DNA of 64,000 nucleotides, from assembly GCF_021440515.1 (NCBI RefSeq), contig NZ_JAKCMV010000024.1, forward strand, positions 45,306 through 109,305. Reading direction: 5' to 3'. The position numbers and the translations under genes were made by a program. The DNA comes from Enterobacter asburiae. Lineage in GTDB: Bacteria; Pseudomonadota; Gammaproteobacteria; Enterobacterales; Enterobacteriaceae. Shown here piece after piece: positions 10,122 to 20,359 of this stretch (its first letter is position 1; the number at the start of each line of letters is the position of its first letter). The notes beneath the pieces were generated by a model. The model had not been told where the DNA came from. It worked only from the letters and a program-made list of their open reading frames with translations, and did no database searches.

Positions 10122-12734
10122 TTACGCCAAAGCCTTAGAAATCTTCTCGTACAGATCCCCGGACAGATTCTCCAGCCCTTTCAGCTGCTCAAGCGCGGCA
10201 CGCATCTTCGCCTGGCGCTCGGCGTCGTAGCGTTTCAGGCGGATCAGCGGCTCGATCAGACGCGACGCCACCTGCGGGTTACGGCTGTTCAGCTCGGTCA
10301 GCATTTCCACCATAAACTGATAACCGCTGCCGTCTTCCGCATGGAACGCGGCCGGATTGCTGCTGGCAAAGGCGCCAATCAGCGAACGCACGCGGTTCGG
10401 GTTGCTCATGGTGAACGAACGGTGTTTGAGAAGACCGCGCACGGTGCTGACCACATTTTCAGACGGGCTGGTGGCTTGCAGAATGAACCATTTGTCCATC
10501 ACCAGACCATCCTGATGCCACTTGTCGTCGTACTCCTGCATCAGCGCATCGCGGCACGGCAGCTCGGCGGCAACGCTTGCGGCCAGGGCAGCCAGCGCAT
10601 CGGTCATGTTGTCGGCGTCGTGATACTGCTTGCTGACCAGCGTATTCGCCAGCTCAACGTCGCCAAACGCCAGATAGCGCAGGCAGGTGTTGCGCAGGGA
10701 ACGCTTGCCGATATCCGCGTGTTCAACGCGATATTCGTCCAGCTTGTTGGCGTTGTAAATCGCGAGGAACTCGTCCGCGAGCTCGGTCGCCAGCGTGCGG
10801 GTCAGCGCTTCACGCACCGCCACAATCGCAATCGGATCGATGATCTCAAACAGCTCGGCAATTTCCGTCGCTGACGGTAAGGTCAGGATTTCGGCTGCCA
10901 GCGCCGGGTCGATATGCTCGTCCAGCAGCACCGCGCGGAACGCGTCCGCGACGTGAACAGGCAGCGACAGCGGCTGGCCCTGCTGATGGCGGTTCACGTT
11001 GAGCTTGATGTAGGTAGCAAGCAGGCTCTGCGCCGCATCCCAGCGGGAGAAGTCGTTACGCGCGTGACGCATCAGGAAGGTCAGCTGCTGATCGCTCCAC
11101 TTATATTCCAGCTTCACCGGCGCAGAAAACTCGCACAGCAGCGCCGGAACCGGCTGGAAGTAGACGTTATCAAAGATAAAGGTCTGCTCCGGCTGGGTTA
11201 CGTTCAGAACGGAATGAACCGGATGGCCGCCCTTTTGCAGCGGGATGACTTTCCCTTCGTTGTCGTACAGCTCAATGCTGAACGGAATGTGCAGCGGGTG
11301 CTTCTCTTCCTGCTCGGCGGTTGGCGGCGTGCGCTGGCTGATGGTCAGCGTGTACTGCTCTGTTTCCGGGTTGTAGTCATCTTTAACGGACACAATCGGC
11401 GTCCCGGCCTGGCTGTACCAGCGGCGGAAGTGCGAGAGGTCAACGTTAGAAGCATCTTCCATCGCCTGCACAAAGTCGTCGCAGGTGGCGGCGCTGCCGT
11501 CGTGACGCTCGAAGTACAGCTGCATCCCTTTCTGGAAATTCTCTTCGCCCAGCAGGGTGTGGATCATACGGATGATTTCAGAACCCTTCTCATACACCGT
11601 CAGGGTGTAGAAGTTGTTCATCTCAATCACCTTGTCCGGGCGGATCGGGTGCGCCATCGGACTGGCGTCTTCCGCGAACTGCAACCCGCGCATGGTGCGC
11701 ACGTTATTGATGCGGTTAACCGCGCGTGAACCCAGATCGGAGCTGAACTCCTGATCGCGGAACACGGTCAGACCCTCTTTCAGGCTCAGCTGGAACCAGT
11801 CGCGGCAGGTGACGCGGTTGCCGGTCCAGTTGTGGAAGTACTCGTGACCAATCACGCGTTCGATATCGAGGTAATCTTTGTCGGTGGCGGTGTCGGTACG
11901 CGCCAGCACGTATTTGGAGTTAAAGATATTTAGCCCTTTGTTCTCCATCGCACCCATGTTGAAGAAGTCGACGGCAACGATCATATAGATGTCGAGATCG
12001 TATTCGAGGCCAAAGCGCTCCTCGTCCCACTTCATTGAGTTGATCAGCGAGGTCATCGCCCACGGCGCGCGGTCAAGGTTGCCACGGTCCACGAACAGCT
12101 CCAGCGCCACGTCGCGGCCAGAGCGGGTTTTGAAGGTATCGCGCAGGACATCGAAGTCCCCCGCCACCAGCGCAAACAGGTAGCACGGTTTCGGGAACGG
12201 ATCCTGCCACTGTACCCAGTGACGGCCGTTGTCCAGCTCGCCTTCCGCAATGCGGTTACCGTTGGAGAGCAGGAACGGATAGAGCGTTTTGTCGGCGATG
12301 ATTTTGGTGGTGAAGCGGGCCAGCACGTCCGGGCGATCCAGATACCAGGTGATGTGGCGGAAACCTTCGGCTTCACACTGGGTGCAGAGCGCCACGCCAG
12401 ACTGGTAAAGCCCTTCCAGCGCCGTGTTCGACGCCGGGCTAATTTCGTTTACGATGCGCAGCGTAAAGCGTTCCGGCAGGTTGTCGATGACCAGCTGGTT
12501 GCCTTCTTCTTTATAGTCCGTCCAGGCTTCTTCATTTATATGCAGGGAGACCAGGGTCAGGTCTTCACCGTCAAGACGCAGCGGAACAGCCGAGGCGCTC
12601 TGGCGCGTCACCTGGCTCACCGCCGTCACAACGGTTTTAGTAGCATCCAGGTCAAAAGTCAGATCGATATCGCTAATCAGGTAATCCGGCGCACGGTAGT
12701 CGTGGCGGTATTTGGCTTGTGGCTGTTGTGTCAT
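10122..12734 (-). CDS. pepN: Aminopeptidase N, PepN
   Basis: Zinc M1-family aminopeptidase that removes N-terminal residues from peptides in the cytoplasm. It has 870 residues, identical in length to E. coli PepN. The exopeptidase motif GAMEN is at 261-265 and the zinc motif HEYFH at 297-301, with the third ligand Glu about 19 residues later in LKEGLTVF. The C-terminal helical superdomain is complete, ending in EKISKALA. The start MTQQPQAKYRHDYRAPD fits the family. It is divergent from pncB across about 250 bp and convergent with ssuB. Confidence 0.98.
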   Translation of the reverse strand: MTQQPQAKYRHDYRAPDYLISDIDLTFDLDATKTVVTAVSQVTRQSASAVPLRLDGEDLTLVSLHINEEAWTDYKEEGNQLVIDNLPERFTLRIVNEISPASNTALEGLYQSGVALCTQCEAEGFRHITWYLDRPDVLARFTTKIIADKTLYPFLLSNGNRIAEGELDNGRHWVQWQDPFPKPCYLFALVAGDFDVLRDTFKTRSGRDVALELFVDRGNLDRAPWAMTSLINSMKWDEERFGLEYDLDIYMIVAVDFFNMGAMENKGLNIFNSKYVLARTDTATDKDYLDIERVIGHEYFHNWTGNRVTCRDWFQLSLKEGLTVFRDQEFSSDLGSRAVNRINNVRTMRGLQFAEDASPMAHPIRPDKVIEMNNFYTLTVYEKGSEIIRMIHTLLGEENFQKGMQLYFERHDGSAATCDDFVQAMEDASNVDLSHFRRWYSQAGTPIVSVKDDYNPETEQYTLTISQRTPPTAEQEEKHPLHIPFSIELYDNEGKVIPLQKGGHPVHSVLNVTQPEQTFIFDNVYFQPVPALLCEFSAPVKLEYKWSDQQLTFLMRHARNDFSRWDAAQSLLATYIKLNVNRHQQGQPLSLPVHVADAFRAVLLDEHIDPALAAEILTLPSATEIAELFEIIDPIAIVAVREALTRTLATELADEFLAIYNANKLDEYRVEHADIGKRSLRNTCLRYLAFGDVELANTLVSKQYHDADNMTDALAALAASVAAELPCRDALMQEYDDKWHQDGLVMDKWFILQATSPSENVVSTVRGLLKHRSFTMSNPNRVRSLIGAFASSNPAAFHAEDGSGYQFMVEMLTELNSRNPQVASRLIEPLIRLKRYDAERQAKMRAALEQLKGLENLSGDLYEKISKALA

Positions 12735-12928
12735 AGAAAACCTTATGCATCGTTTGTCGTGTAACGTTTCAATATATTCCTGTTGTGTAAAACGCGCTAT
12801 GCAGAATGTTCATCTTTTCAGGTGTAAATTCTTTTTTCGCTACATTTATATAACATGGGGCACGAAATGCGCTCGACCATAAATGCGGCTTATGTTGTGA
12901 TCGGGGTTCAATAAATCACTAAACAAGG

Positions 12929-12959
12929 TATACTCCGGAGTTGTTTATTGTACTAAACG
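12929..12959 (+). promoter_or_regulatory. pncB promoter with NadR-type operator
   Basis: A -10-like TATACT (12929-12934) is followed directly by TGTTTATTGTACTAAACG (12942-12959). This matches the NadR consensus TGTTTA-N6-TAAACA in all but the last base. In Salmonella and E. coli NadR represses pncB when NAD is plentiful. The operator covers the expected start point, a position suited to repression. Confidence 0.78.
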
Positions 12960-12988
12960 CTCCTGTGAGAGGATGCTACTGCGCACCT

Positions 12989-14191
12989 ATGACTCAATTC
13001 GCTGCCCCTGTTCTGCATACGTTGCTGGATACCGATGCGTATAAACTGCATATGCAGCAAGCCGTTTTCCACCATTATTATGACGTCCACGTCGCGGCGG
13101 AGTTTCGCTGCCGGGGCGACGACTTGCTGGGTATCTACGCAGACTCTATTCGCGAACAGGTCGATGCTATGCAGCATCTGACGCTGTCGGAAGACGAATA
13201 CCAGTGGCTTTCAGGCCTCCCCTTCTTCAAAGCCGACTACCTTAACTGGCTGCGCGACTTCCGCTATAACCCGCAGCAGGTCACCGTCACCAACGATAAC
13301 GGTAAGCTCAATATCCGTCTTGAAGGGCCGTGGCGTGAAGTGATCATGTGGGAAGTGCCTTTACTGGCGGTGATCAGCGAGCTCGCCCACCGCTACCGCT
13401 CGCCAGAGGTGGGCGTGACGGAGGCCGTGGCAACGCTGGAAAACAAACTCATTGAGTTCGCCGCGCTGACCGACGATCTGGATATGTCCCGCTTCCGCCT
13501 GATGGACTTCGGCACGCGCCGTCGTTTCTCACGCGAGGTGCAGCAGGCCATCGTCATGCGCTTGCAGCAGGAGCCGTGGTTTGTGGGCACCAGCAATTAC
13601 GACCTGGCGCGCCGCCTCGATCTTACCCCGATGGGCACCCAGGCGCACGAGTGGTTCCAGGCGCATCAGCAGATCAGCCCTGACCTCGCCAACAGCCAGC
13701 GCGCCGCGTTGGCCGCATGGCTGGATGAATACCCGGACCAGCTGGGTATCGCCCTGACCGACTGCATCACCATGGACGCCTTCCTGCGCGACTTTGGCCC
13801 TGAGTTTGCCGGGCGCTACCAGGGGCTACGCCACGACTCCGGGGATCCGGTTGAATGGGGCGAAAAAGCCATTGCTCACTACGAAAAACTGGGTATCGAC
13901 CCGATGAGCAAGGTGCTGGTCTTCTCTGATAATCTCGATTTGCCGAAAGCAGTCGACCTGTATCGTCATTTCTCGTCCCGAGTGAACCTGAGCTTCGGTA
14001 TCGGCACCCGCCTGAGCTGCGATCTTCCCCAGGTAAAACCTCTGAACATCGTCATAAAGCTGGTGGAATGTAACGGTAAGCCGGTGGCAAAACTCTCCGA
14101 CAGCCCGGGCAAAACCATCTGCCACGACAAAGCCTTTGTTCGTGCCTTGCGCAAAGCCTTCGATCTGCCTCAGGTCAAAAAAGCCAGTTAA
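12989..14191 (+). CDS. pncB: Nicotinate phosphoribosyltransferase PncB
   Basis: ATP-stimulated enzyme that converts nicotinate and PRPP to nicotinate mononucleotide in NAD salvage. It has 400 residues, like E. coli. The N-terminus [32 protein letters not shown] in the middle and the PRPP/phosphate-binding [16 protein letters not shown] segment are visible. I used the ATG at 12989; the in-frame ATG at 12941 lies inside the NadR-type operator and would add 16 unmatched residues. Its own terminator follows. Confidence 0.97.
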   Translation: MTQFAAPVLHTLLDTDAYKLHMQQAVFHHYYDVHVAAEFRCRGDDLLGIYADSIREQVDAMQHLTLSEDEYQWLSGLPFFKADYLNWLRDFRYNPQQVTVTNDNGKLNIRLEGPWREVIMWEVPLLAVISELAHRYRSPEVGVTEAVATLENKLIEFAALTDDLDMSRFRLMDFGTRRRFSREVQQAIVMRLQQEPWFVGTSNYDLARRLDLTPMGTQAHEWFQAHQQISPDLANSQRAALAAWLDEYPDQLGIALTDCITMDAFLRDFGPEFAGRYQGLRHDSGDPVEWGEKAIAHYEKLGIDPMSKVLVFSDNLDLPKAVDLYRHFSSRVNLSFGIGTRLSCDLPQVKPLNIVIKLVECNGKPVAKLSDSPGKTICHDKAFVRALRKAFDLPQVKKAS

Positions 14192-14199
14192 CCGCTTCA

Positions 14200-14230
14200 G
14201 GGAGCCTTCAGGCTCCCTTCTTCTTATTTA
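14200..14230 (+). terminator. Intrinsic terminator of pncB
   Basis: Seven-base stem GGGAGCC / GGCTCCC with loop TTCA, followed by TTCTTCTTATTTATTT. It begins 9 bp after the pncB stop. Confidence 0.8.
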
Positions 14231-14356
14231 TTTCTGATTTCTTCTCTTTTGACTGCGAAATCTGCTTGTCTGATGGCGGATGCCAGGTAACATAGATATC
14301 CCCCCTATGAGGGCGGACAAGGTTATATTATTCCGTCAATTAACAGAGAGATTATT

Positions 14357-15757
14357 ATGAGCGTTGTGCCTGTAGCCGACGTACTCCAGGGCCGCGTCGC
14401 CGTTGACCAAGAAGTCACCGTGCGCGGATGGGTGCGTACTCGCCGAGATTCTAAAGCTGGCATCTCCTTCCTCGCCGTCTATGACGGTTCCTGCTTTGAT
14501 CCTGTACAGGCCGTCATCAATAATTCTCTGCCCAATTACAATGATGACGTCCTGCACCTGACGACAGGCTGCTCCGTGATCGTCACCGGTGTGGTCGTTG
14601 CTTCTCCGGGCCAGGGCCAGAGCTTTGAAATTCAGGCTTCAGCGATTGAAGTGACCGGCTGGGTTGAAGATCCTGATACCTACCCGATGGCGGCAAAACG
14701 CCACAGCATCGAGTACCTGCGTGAAGTGGCTCACCTGCGCCCGCGCACCAACCTGATCGGTGCAGTTGCCCGCGTGCGTCACACCCTGGCGCAGGCGCTG
14801 CATCGCTTCTTCGATGAGCAGGGTTACTTCTGGGTGTCGACGCCGCTGATCACCGCGTCCGACACCGAAGGCGCTGGCGAGATGTTCCGCGTTTCCACGC
14901 TGGATATGGAAAACCTGCCGCGCACGCCGGAAGGCAAAGTAGATTACGACAAAGACTTCTTTGGTAAAGAGGCCTTCCTGACCGTTTCCGGCCAGCTCAA
15001 CGGCGAAACCTACGCCTGTGCGCTGTCTAAAATCTACACCTTCGGCCCAACCTTCCGCGCGGAAAACTCCAACACCAGCCGCCATCTGGCAGAATTCTGG
15101 ATGCTGGAGCCGGAAGTGGCCTTCGCCGATCTGAACGATGTGGCGGGCCTGGCAGAAGCGATGCTGAAATACGTCTTCAAAGCGGTACTTGAAGAACGCG
15201 CTGACGACATGAAATTCTTCGCCGAGCGCGTGGATAACGATGCGATTGCCCGTCTGGAACGCTTCGTGTCCGCCGACTTCGCGCAGGTTGACTATACCGA
15301 TGCGGTCGCCATCCTCGAAAAATGCGGTGAGAAGTTCGAAAACCCGGTTTACTGGGGCGTGGATCTCTCCTCCGAGCATGAACGTTATCTGGCAGAGAAA
15401 CACTTCAAAGCACCGGTTGTGGTGAAAAACTACCCGAAAGACATTAAGGCCTTCTATATGCGCCTTAACGAAGACGGTAAAACCGTTGCCGCGATGGACG
15501 TTCTGGCACCGGGCATTGGTGAAATCATCGGTGGCTCTCAGCGTGAAGAGCGTCTGGACGTGCTGGATGCCCGTATGGAAGAGATGGGTCTGAACCCGGC
15601 AGATTACAGCTGGTATCGTGACCTGCGTCGTTACGGCACCGTGCCACACTCCGGTTTCGGTCTGGGCTTTGAGCGCCTGATCGCCTACGTGACCGGCGTT
15701 CAGAACGTTCGCGACGTGATCCCATTCCCACGTACCCCGCGTAACGCAAGCTTCTAA
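14357..15757 (+). CDS. asnS: Asparaginyl-tRNA synthetase AsnS
   Basis: Class IIb aminoacyl-tRNA synthetase charging tRNA-Asn. It has 466 residues, the E. coli length. An N-terminal OB-fold anticodon-binding domain (about 1-105, with [18 protein letters not shown]) is followed by the catalytic core: motif 2 at [19 protein letters not shown] and motif 3 at [15 protein letters not shown]. The ATG follows ACAGAGAG. It stands alone, with a terminator after it. The promoter lies in the 165 bp gap after pncB; I see a TATATT at 14324 but no convincing -35. Confidence 0.98.
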   Translation: MSVVPVADVLQGRVAVDQEVTVRGWVRTRRDSKAGISFLAVYDGSCFDPVQAVINNSLPNYNDDVLHLTTGCSVIVTGVVVASPGQGQSFEIQASAIEVTGWVEDPDTYPMAAKRHSIEYLREVAHLRPRTNLIGAVARVRHTLAQALHRFFDEQGYFWVSTPLITASDTEGAGEMFRVSTLDMENLPRTPEGKVDYDKDFFGKEAFLTVSGQLNGETYACALSKIYTFGPTFRAENSNTSRHLAEFWMLEPEVAFADLNDVAGLAEAMLKYVFKAVLEERADDMKFFAERVDNDAIARLERFVSADFAQVDYTDAVAILEKCGEKFENPVYWGVDLSSEHERYLAEKHFKAPVVVKNYPKDIKAFYMRLNEDGKTVAAMDVLAPGIGEIIGGSQREERLDVLDARMEEMGLNPADYSWYRDLRRYGTVPHSGFGLGFERLIAYVTGVQNVRDVIPFPRTPRNASF

Positions 15758-15772
15758 TTCCGCGGTATTTAA

Positions 15773-15801
15773 AATGGCCAGCAATTGCTGGCCATTATTT
15801 T
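15773..15801 (+). terminator. Intrinsic terminator of asnS
   Basis: A perfect 24-bp palindrome (15773-15796) folds into a 10-bp stem AATGGCCAGC / GCTGGCCATT with loop AATT. It is followed by ATTTTATT. Confidence 0.85.
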
Positions 15802-16150
15802 ATTCTGCTCTGTCAGTTTTCGTCAGCGAAAAGTAAGCATCTTTAAAGCTCAACCCCGTCAAAACCCCTGGTTGTTACCTTTTGTTTCCCAGAAACATCT
15901 ACGAACAAAAAATAAACCGCATTCTTATTGCGCTTAATACCTTTCTTACGCTTTAGCACAATTTTCAGACGATTAACGGCCTTCTGGAAGGCTGTTTTTA
16001 TTCATAAGAAAAAATGAGTCGTTTAACTTCTGTTTATATGAAATCCCTTTATCCAAAATAAATATAAGCAATTCATATATATAGGATTGAGCCAGGCTGA
16101 TATTTCGCCAGGTCGTTCTGAAATTTGAGGTGCTTCACAAAGTTCCTGAT
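15802..16150. other. Distal ompF upstream region, no gene
   Basis: This A/T-rich stretch contains no plausible gene. In E. coli the corresponding region carries a distal OmpR site about 350-380 bp before the ompF start point, and an IHF site. The run near 16060-16085 (ATAAATATAAGCAATTCATATATATAGG) is unusually A/T-rich. I cannot assign individual sites by eye. Confidence 0.4.
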
Positions 16151-16215
16151 TTTACACATTCTCTTACACATTATTTCTTTTTGTTACTCAATCTTGAGAA
16201 TTGTAGCATTTTCAG
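16151..16215 (+). promoter_or_regulatory. OmpR-binding boxes of the ompF promoter
   Basis: This stretch lies 39-103 bp before the predicted start point, the place of the E. coli F1-F3 OmpR sites. It begins with TTTACACATT CTCTTACACA, a near-direct repeat of TTACACA with about 10-11 bp spacing, as expected for tandem OmpR half-sites. A second copy-like TTGTTACTCA follows. Assignment is by position and resemblance to E. coli. Confidence 0.65.
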
Positions 16216-16240
16216 GCTAGCGAAACGGTTCTATGAATGG

Positions 16241-16254
16241 AAAGATGCCTGTCA
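16241..16254 (+). promoter_or_regulatory. ompF core promoter and start point
   Basis: The -10 element AAAGAT is at 16241-16246 and the likely start is A16254. This gives a 110-nt leader, the same as E. coli ompF. Flanking sequence such as GATGCCTG and AGACACATAAAGACACC is nearly identical to E. coli. Confidence 0.7.
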
Positions 16255-16329
16255 GACACATAAAGACACCAAACTCTCATCAATAGTTCCGGAAATATTT
16301 ATTGACAGAATTTATTGACGGCAGTGGCG

Positions 16330-16375
16330 AGTGTCATAAAAAAACCAATGAGGGTAATAAATAATGATGAAGCGC
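16330..16375 (+). promoter_or_regulatory. MicF target region at the ompF ribosome site
   Basis: The segment from AGTGTCATAAA through the Shine-Dalgarno GAGGGTAATAAATA and the first codons corresponds to the E. coli ompF mRNA part that pairs with the MicF small RNA. MicF itself is encoded next to ompC in E. coli, outside this window. The pairing here is inferred from conservation. Confidence 0.55.
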
Positions 16376-17536
16376 AATATTCTGGCAGTGGTTATCCCTG
16401 CTCTGCTGGTAGCTGGTGCAGCAAACGCTGCTGAAATCTACAACAAAAACGCTAACAAGCTGGACTTCTACGGTAAAGCAGTTGGTGAGCACATCTGGAC
16501 CACCAACGGTGACACCAGCAACGAAGACACCACCTATGCCCGTATCGGCTTCAAAGGTGAAACCCAGATCAATGACCAGATCACTGGTTACGGTCAGTGG
16601 GAATACAACATGGATGCGTCCAACGCGGAAGGTTCTCAGGGTACTAAGACCCGTCTGGCATTTGCTGGTCTGAACTTCGGCGATGCAGGTTCTCTGGACT
16701 ACGGTCGTAACTACGGTGCTATCTACGACGCAGCGGCTTACACCGATATGCTGGTTGAGTGGGGCGGCGACTCATGGGTTGCAACTGACAACTTCATGAA
16801 CGGTCGTGCTTCCGGCCTGCTGACCTACCGTAACAAAAACTTCTTCGGCCTGGTTGATGGCCTGAGCTTTGCTCTGCAATATCAGGGCAAAAACGAGCGC
16901 AGCAACGTGATTTCCCCAACCTACACCGACGACGGCCAGCTGATCAGCATCGGTCGTGGCGGTAACGGCGCGAAAGGTAACGGCGACGGCTTCAGCTCCT
17001 CTGTTCAGTACGAACTGGGTGAAGGCTTCGCGCTGGCAGCGGGTTATGAAACTGCTGACCGTACCAACGAGCAGGTTGCCGCTGGCACCTCTGCTGACTG
17101 GGCAAGCGCAGGCGGCGATCGTGCAGAAGCATGGTCTACCGCAGCTAAATACGATGCGAACAACATCTATGCAGCGGTTCAGTACGCTGAAACCACTAAC
17201 ATGACCCGTGAAGCTGACAACAACTTCGCAAACAAAACTCAGAACATCGAAGCGGTTGTTCAGTACCAGTTCGACTTCGGTCTGCGTCCATCCGTGGGCT
17301 ACGTGCAGTCTAAAGGTAAGGACCTGAAAGGTCGTACTGCTAACGGCTCTACCTTCGGCGGCGGCGATGCTGACCTGGTGAAATACATCGAAGTGGGTAC
17401 CTGGTACTACTTCAACAAGAACATGAACGTGTACGCTGCGTACAAATTCAACCTGCTGGACGACAACTCCTACTCTGAAGCCGCTGGTCTGGCGACTGAC
17501 GATCAGGCAGCGGTTGGTATCGTTTACCAGTTCTAA
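16364..17536 (+). CDS. ompF: Outer-membrane porin OmpF (general trimeric porin, long-loop form)
   Basis: 16-stranded trimeric porin for small hydrophilic solutes, and an entry route for beta-lactams. It has a 390-residue precursor: signal peptide [22 protein letters not shown], cut before AEIYNK, and a C-terminal GIVYQF strand ending in Phe as the Bam complex needs. It is about 28 residues longer than E. coli OmpF, mainly in surface loops near residues 175-210 (rich in G, N and S), 233-256 and 320-336. The L3 constriction loop reads [11 protein letters not shown] (126-136), where E. coli has PEFGG. Codon choice is strongly biased, as for an abundant protein. The leader and the neighbours asnS and aspC fix its identity as the ompF orthologue (Omp35/OmpK35 type) rather than ompC. 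Confidence 0.93.
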   Translation: MMKRNILAVVIPALLVAGAANAAEIYNKNANKLDFYGKAVGEHIWTTNGDTSNEDTTYARIGFKGETQINDQITGYGQWEYNMDASNAEGSQGTKTRLAFAGLNFGDAGSLDYGRNYGAIYDAAAYTDMLVEWGGDSWVATDNFMNGRASGLLTYRNKNFFGLVDGLSFALQYQGKNERSNVISPTYTDDGQLISIGRGGNGAKGNGDGFSSSVQYELGEGFALAAGYETADRTNEQVAAGTSADWASAGGDRAEAWSTAAKYDANNIYAAVQYAETTNMTREADNNFANKTQNIEAVVQYQFDFGLRPSVGYVQSKGKDLKGRTANGSTFGGGDADLVKYIEVGTWYYFNKNMNVYAAYKFNLLDDNSYSEAAGLATDDQAAVGIVYQF

Positions 17537-17565
17537 TCAGTACACCACTTTGTTATATGCTTGAG

Positions 17566-17592
17566 AAACAGGGCTTCGGCCCTGTTTTTTTA
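17566..17592 (+). terminator. Intrinsic terminator of ompF
   Basis: Nine-base stem AAACAGGGC / GCCCTGTTT with loop TTCG, followed by a T-run. Confidence 0.9.
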
Positions 17593-17720
17593 TGCCCGAC
17601 AGAAAATAATGGCGACTTTTGAAAAGCAGCACGCTTTTCGTCGCAAACGGTTGGCATTTTGTAAATCTACCGTTAACCTGATAGCGGATTTCACTTCTGT
17701 AATCACAATGGAACTTCGTC

Positions 17721-18911
17721 ATGTTTGAGAACATTACCGCCGCTCCTGCCGACCCTATTCTGGGCCTGGCCGATCTGTTTCGTGCCGACGACCGCCCTGG
17801 CAAAATCAACCTGGGTATTGGTGTATATAAAGATGAAACCGGCAAAACTCCGGTACTGACCAGCGTTAAGAAAGCTGAGCAGTATCTGCTGGAAAATGAA
17901 ACCACCAAGAACTACCTCGGTATTGATGGTATCCCTGAATTTGGTCGTTGCACGCAGGAACTGCTGTTCGGTAAAGGCAGCGCGATCGTTAACGATAAGC
18001 GCGCCCGCACGGCACAGACCCCTGGCGGTACCGGTGCGCTGCGCGTTGCGGCGGACTTCCTGGCTAAAAACACCTCCGCTAAACGCGTGTGGGTCAGCAA
18101 CCCAAGCTGGCCGAACCACAAAGGCGTGTTTAACTCTGCGGGTCTGGAAGTGTGTGAATATGCCTACTATGATGCGGCAAATCACACTCTCGACTTCGAC
18201 GGTCTGCTCTCCAGCCTGAACAACGCGCAGGCGGGTGACGTGGTGCTGTTCCACGGCTGCTGCCATAACCCAACGGGTATCGATCCGACGCTTGAGCAGT
18301 GGGAACAGCTGGCGAAAATGTCGGTAGAAAAAGGCTGGCTGCCGCTGTTCGACTTCGCCTATCAGGGCTTTGCCCGTGGTCTGGAAGAAGATGCAGAAGG
18401 CCTGCGCGCCTTCGCCGCCGTGCATCAGGAACTGATTGTTGCCAGCTCCTATTCCAAGAACTTTGGCCTGTACAACGAGCGCGTAGGCGCCTGTACGCTG
18501 GTTGCGGCTGACGATCAGACCGTTGACCGCGCCTTCAGCCAGATGAAATCCGTGATCCGCGCTAACTACTCCAACCCACCTGCTCATGGTGCGTCCGTTG
18601 TTGCGACGATCCTGGGTAACGACGCGCTGCGCGCTATCTGGGAACAAGAGCTGAACGATATGCGCCAGCGTATTCAGCGCATGCGTCAGCTGTTCGTGAA
18701 CACGCTTGCAGAGAAAGGCGCGAACCGCGACTTTAGCTTCATCATCAAGCAGAACGGCATGTTCTCCTTTAGCGGCCTGACCAAAGAACAGGTTCTGCGT
18801 CTGCGTGAAGAGTTTGGCGTCTACGCCGTCGCGTCTGGCCGCGTCAACGTTGCGGGCATGACCCCGGACAACATGGCGCCGCTGTGCGAAGCCATCGTTG
18901 CCGTGCTGTAA
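17721..18911 (+). CDS. aspC: Aspartate aminotransferase AspC
   Basis: PLP-dependent transaminase interconverting aspartate and 2-oxoglutarate with oxaloacetate and glutamate; it also acts on aromatic amino acids. It has 396 residues, the E. coli length. The PLP-binding lysine lies in [15 protein letters not shown], the phosphate-site residues are around GGTGALRVA, and NPSWPNHKG and the substrate arginine near the C-terminus (SGRVNVAGM) are present. The start ATG gives the expected [16 protein letters not shown]. Single gene between the ompF terminator and the aspC/gloC terminator. Confidence 0.98.
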   Translation: MFENITAAPADPILGLADLFRADDRPGKINLGIGVYKDETGKTPVLTSVKKAEQYLLENETTKNYLGIDGIPEFGRCTQELLFGKGSAIVNDKRARTAQTPGGTGALRVAADFLAKNTSAKRVWVSNPSWPNHKGVFNSAGLEVCEYAYYDAANHTLDFDGLLSSLNNAQAGDVVLFHGCCHNPTGIDPTLEQWEQLAKMSVEKGWLPLFDFAYQGFARGLEEDAEGLRAFAAVHQELIVASSYSKNFGLYNERVGACTLVAADDQTVDRAFSQMKSVIRANYSNPPAHGASVVATILGNDALRAIWEQELNDMRQRIQRMRQLFVNTLAEKGANRDFSFIIKQNGMFSFSGLTKEQVLRLREEFGVYAVASGRVNVAGMTPDNMAPLCEAIVAVL

Positions 18912-18923
18912 AGCATGACAAAC

Positions 18924-18952
18924 AAAAAAGCCTGCGATATGCAGGCTTTTTT
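18924..18952. terminator. Bidirectional terminator between aspC and gloC
   Basis: Twelve-base stem AAAAAAGCCTGC / GCAGGCTTTTTT with loop GATAT. It has A- and T-runs on both sides and serves two convergent genes. Confidence 0.9.
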
Positions 18953-18964
18953 ATTTAAAGAGAA

Positions 18965-19612
18965 TTACCAGACCGGCATTTCATCTTGCAGGAATGGGTT
19001 GTGCAAACGTTCATAACCCAGCGTCGACATCGGGCCGTGACCCGGAATAAACGTCACGTCGTCACCCAGCGGCAACAATTTCTGTTTAATCGACTGGATC
19101 AGCTGACCGTGATCGCCGCGCGGGAAATCGCTGCGTCCTACGCCGCCTTTGAAAATCACATCGCCGGAAATCAGCAGCCGCGATTTATCATCAAAGAAGA
19201 CGATATGACCTGGCGTATGCCCAGGACAATGCAACACCTGTAAAGTCACATTCCCTACGTTAACGCTCTCCCCTTCGTTCAGCCAGCGATCGGGCGTCAG
19301 CGGTTGACACTCATCGAGACCAAACATGCGGCTTTGGGCGGGTAACCCTTGCAACCAGAACTCATCTTCTTTTTCCGGGCCAATCACCGGCACACCGTAA
19401 TGTCGCGCCAGCTCCGCCGCAGCCCCCACATGATCGAGATGACCATGGGTCAGCAAAATCTGCATCAGCGTCACACCCGACGCGGCGACTTCTTGCTTGA
19501 TGGTCTCGGCGTCACCACCGGGATCGACAAGCGCGGCCAGTTTGGTTTGTTCACACCAGATAAGCGAACAGTTCTGTGCGAACGCGGTAACCGGAATAAT
19601 ACGATAGTTCAT
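18965..19612 (-). CDS. gloC: Hydroxyacylglutathione hydrolase GloC (type II glyoxalase, YcbL)
   Basis: Metallo-beta-lactamase-fold thioesterase that hydrolyses S-lactoylglutathione, the last step of methylglyoxal detoxification. It has 215 residues, as in E. coli YcbL. The metal motif THGHLDH is at 55-61, with further ligands in [14 protein letters not shown] and the late PGHGP. It lacks the longer C-terminal domain of GloB, which marks the short GloC type. It starts 20 bp after the mepK stop on the same strand, so the two are likely co-transcribed. Confidence 0.95.
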   Translation of the reverse strand: MNYRIIPVTAFAQNCSLIWCEQTKLAALVDPGGDAETIKQEVAASGVTLMQILLTHGHLDHVGAAAELARHYGVPVIGPEKEDEFWLQGLPAQSRMFGLDECQPLTPDRWLNEGESVNVGNVTLQVLHCPGHTPGHIVFFDDKSRLLISGDVIFKGGVGRSDFPRGDHGQLIQSIKQKLLPLGDDVTFIPGHGPMSTLGYERLHNPFLQDEMPVW

Positions 19613-19632
19613 ACTGCTCCTGTATTTCGTTA

Positions 19633-20184
19633 TTACCAGTGCCGAACCGGCCCGGTATCAATATGTACAAAGTTGCTGCTGGGGTAATATCCTACACCAC
19701 CTGCACGCATAGATAACGCAGCTTTGCGAATATTGGCTAACGAAACGCCTTCAATATGAAAATCCATCGCCTGTCCTTTGGTGTGATAGCTTTTTTTCGC
19801 TACCCCACGGCTATGGGCGCGCAGTTCATTATTGGTATCAAGAGAGCGATAACCGGAGATGAGTTGCACAGGCTTGCTGGTTCCGAGCAGGCCCTGGAGG
19901 CGGAAAAGCTGATCGAATAATCCAGGATCGATGGCTTTTATTTTATTCGCGCGGAAATCACGGAAAAAATGGTTTAGTTTTGCTAATTCATCCTGAATAT
20001 AGCCTCTGCCATCGAAAAATTCCGCTTTAAGCGACTCACCGGTATGCAGATTGTTGAGCGTTAAAATACGCGGACGAGGTGTCGAGAGGGTGGCAAATGC
20101 TGGCGTAGGCAAGATGGCCGCCGCGCCGAGCGCAACACCACCTAACGCCAGCAGTTTGCGGCGATTAGCGTCAAATTTGTCCAT
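19633..20184 (-). CDS. mepK: Murein endopeptidase MepK (YcbK), Tat-exported
   Basis: Periplasmic peptidoglycan hydrolase of the M15 family. E. coli MepK cuts both D-Ala-mDAP and mDAP-mDAP (3-3) cross-links. It has 183 residues. The N-terminus [16 protein letters not shown] carries a twin-arginine signal (R8-R9) and a hydrophobic stretch ending in PTPAFA. The zinc site residues are H134, D141 and H174 in [12 protein letters not shown] and FVHID, with SGYRS before them. It lies downstream of ldtD, which makes the 3-3 links it can cut. The ldtD-mepK gap is 175 bp, so it may have its own promoter. Confidence 0.94.
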   Translation of the reverse strand: MDKFDANRRKLLALGGVALGAAAILPTPAFATLSTPRPRILTLNNLHTGESLKAEFFDGRGYIQDELAKLNHFFRDFRANKIKAIDPGLFDQLFRLQGLLGTSKPVQLISGYRSLDTNNELRAHSRGVAKKSYHTKGQAMDFHIEGVSLANIRKAALSMRAGGVGYYPSSNFVHIDTGPVRHW

Positions 20185-20359
20185 GATAATCAGGTCTACA
20201 GGTCAATGAAATCGTAAATATGCTTAGCGCACGAAGGGCACCTTAACTGGCAATAGAACCTACGTCAAGGCACCCAACCCCAGTAAAAATGCGGCCTGGA
20301 GCACTACAGCCGCCTTTTCACCATAACTTACGACAATCGTTTCCCCAGAACTGCTTCAT

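Noticed and set aside
10101..10874. Long open frame opposite pepN (257 codons)
   Set aside because: It lies fully inside pepN on the other strand. Its composition (R, Q, V, H-rich) is the mirror of pepN codon bias, with no family match or ribosome site.
12941..12988. Longer pncB start at 12941
   Set aside because: The ATG lies within the NadR-type operator, and the extra 16 residues do not match the family.
14639..15784. 381-codon open frame opposite asnS
   Set aside because: Antisense shadow of asnS. Its start would lie in the asnS terminator.
16130..16318. 62-codon frame in the ompF upstream region
   Set aside because: It runs across the OmpR boxes, the -10 and the leader, which are conserved as non-coding control DNA. 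No ribosome site.
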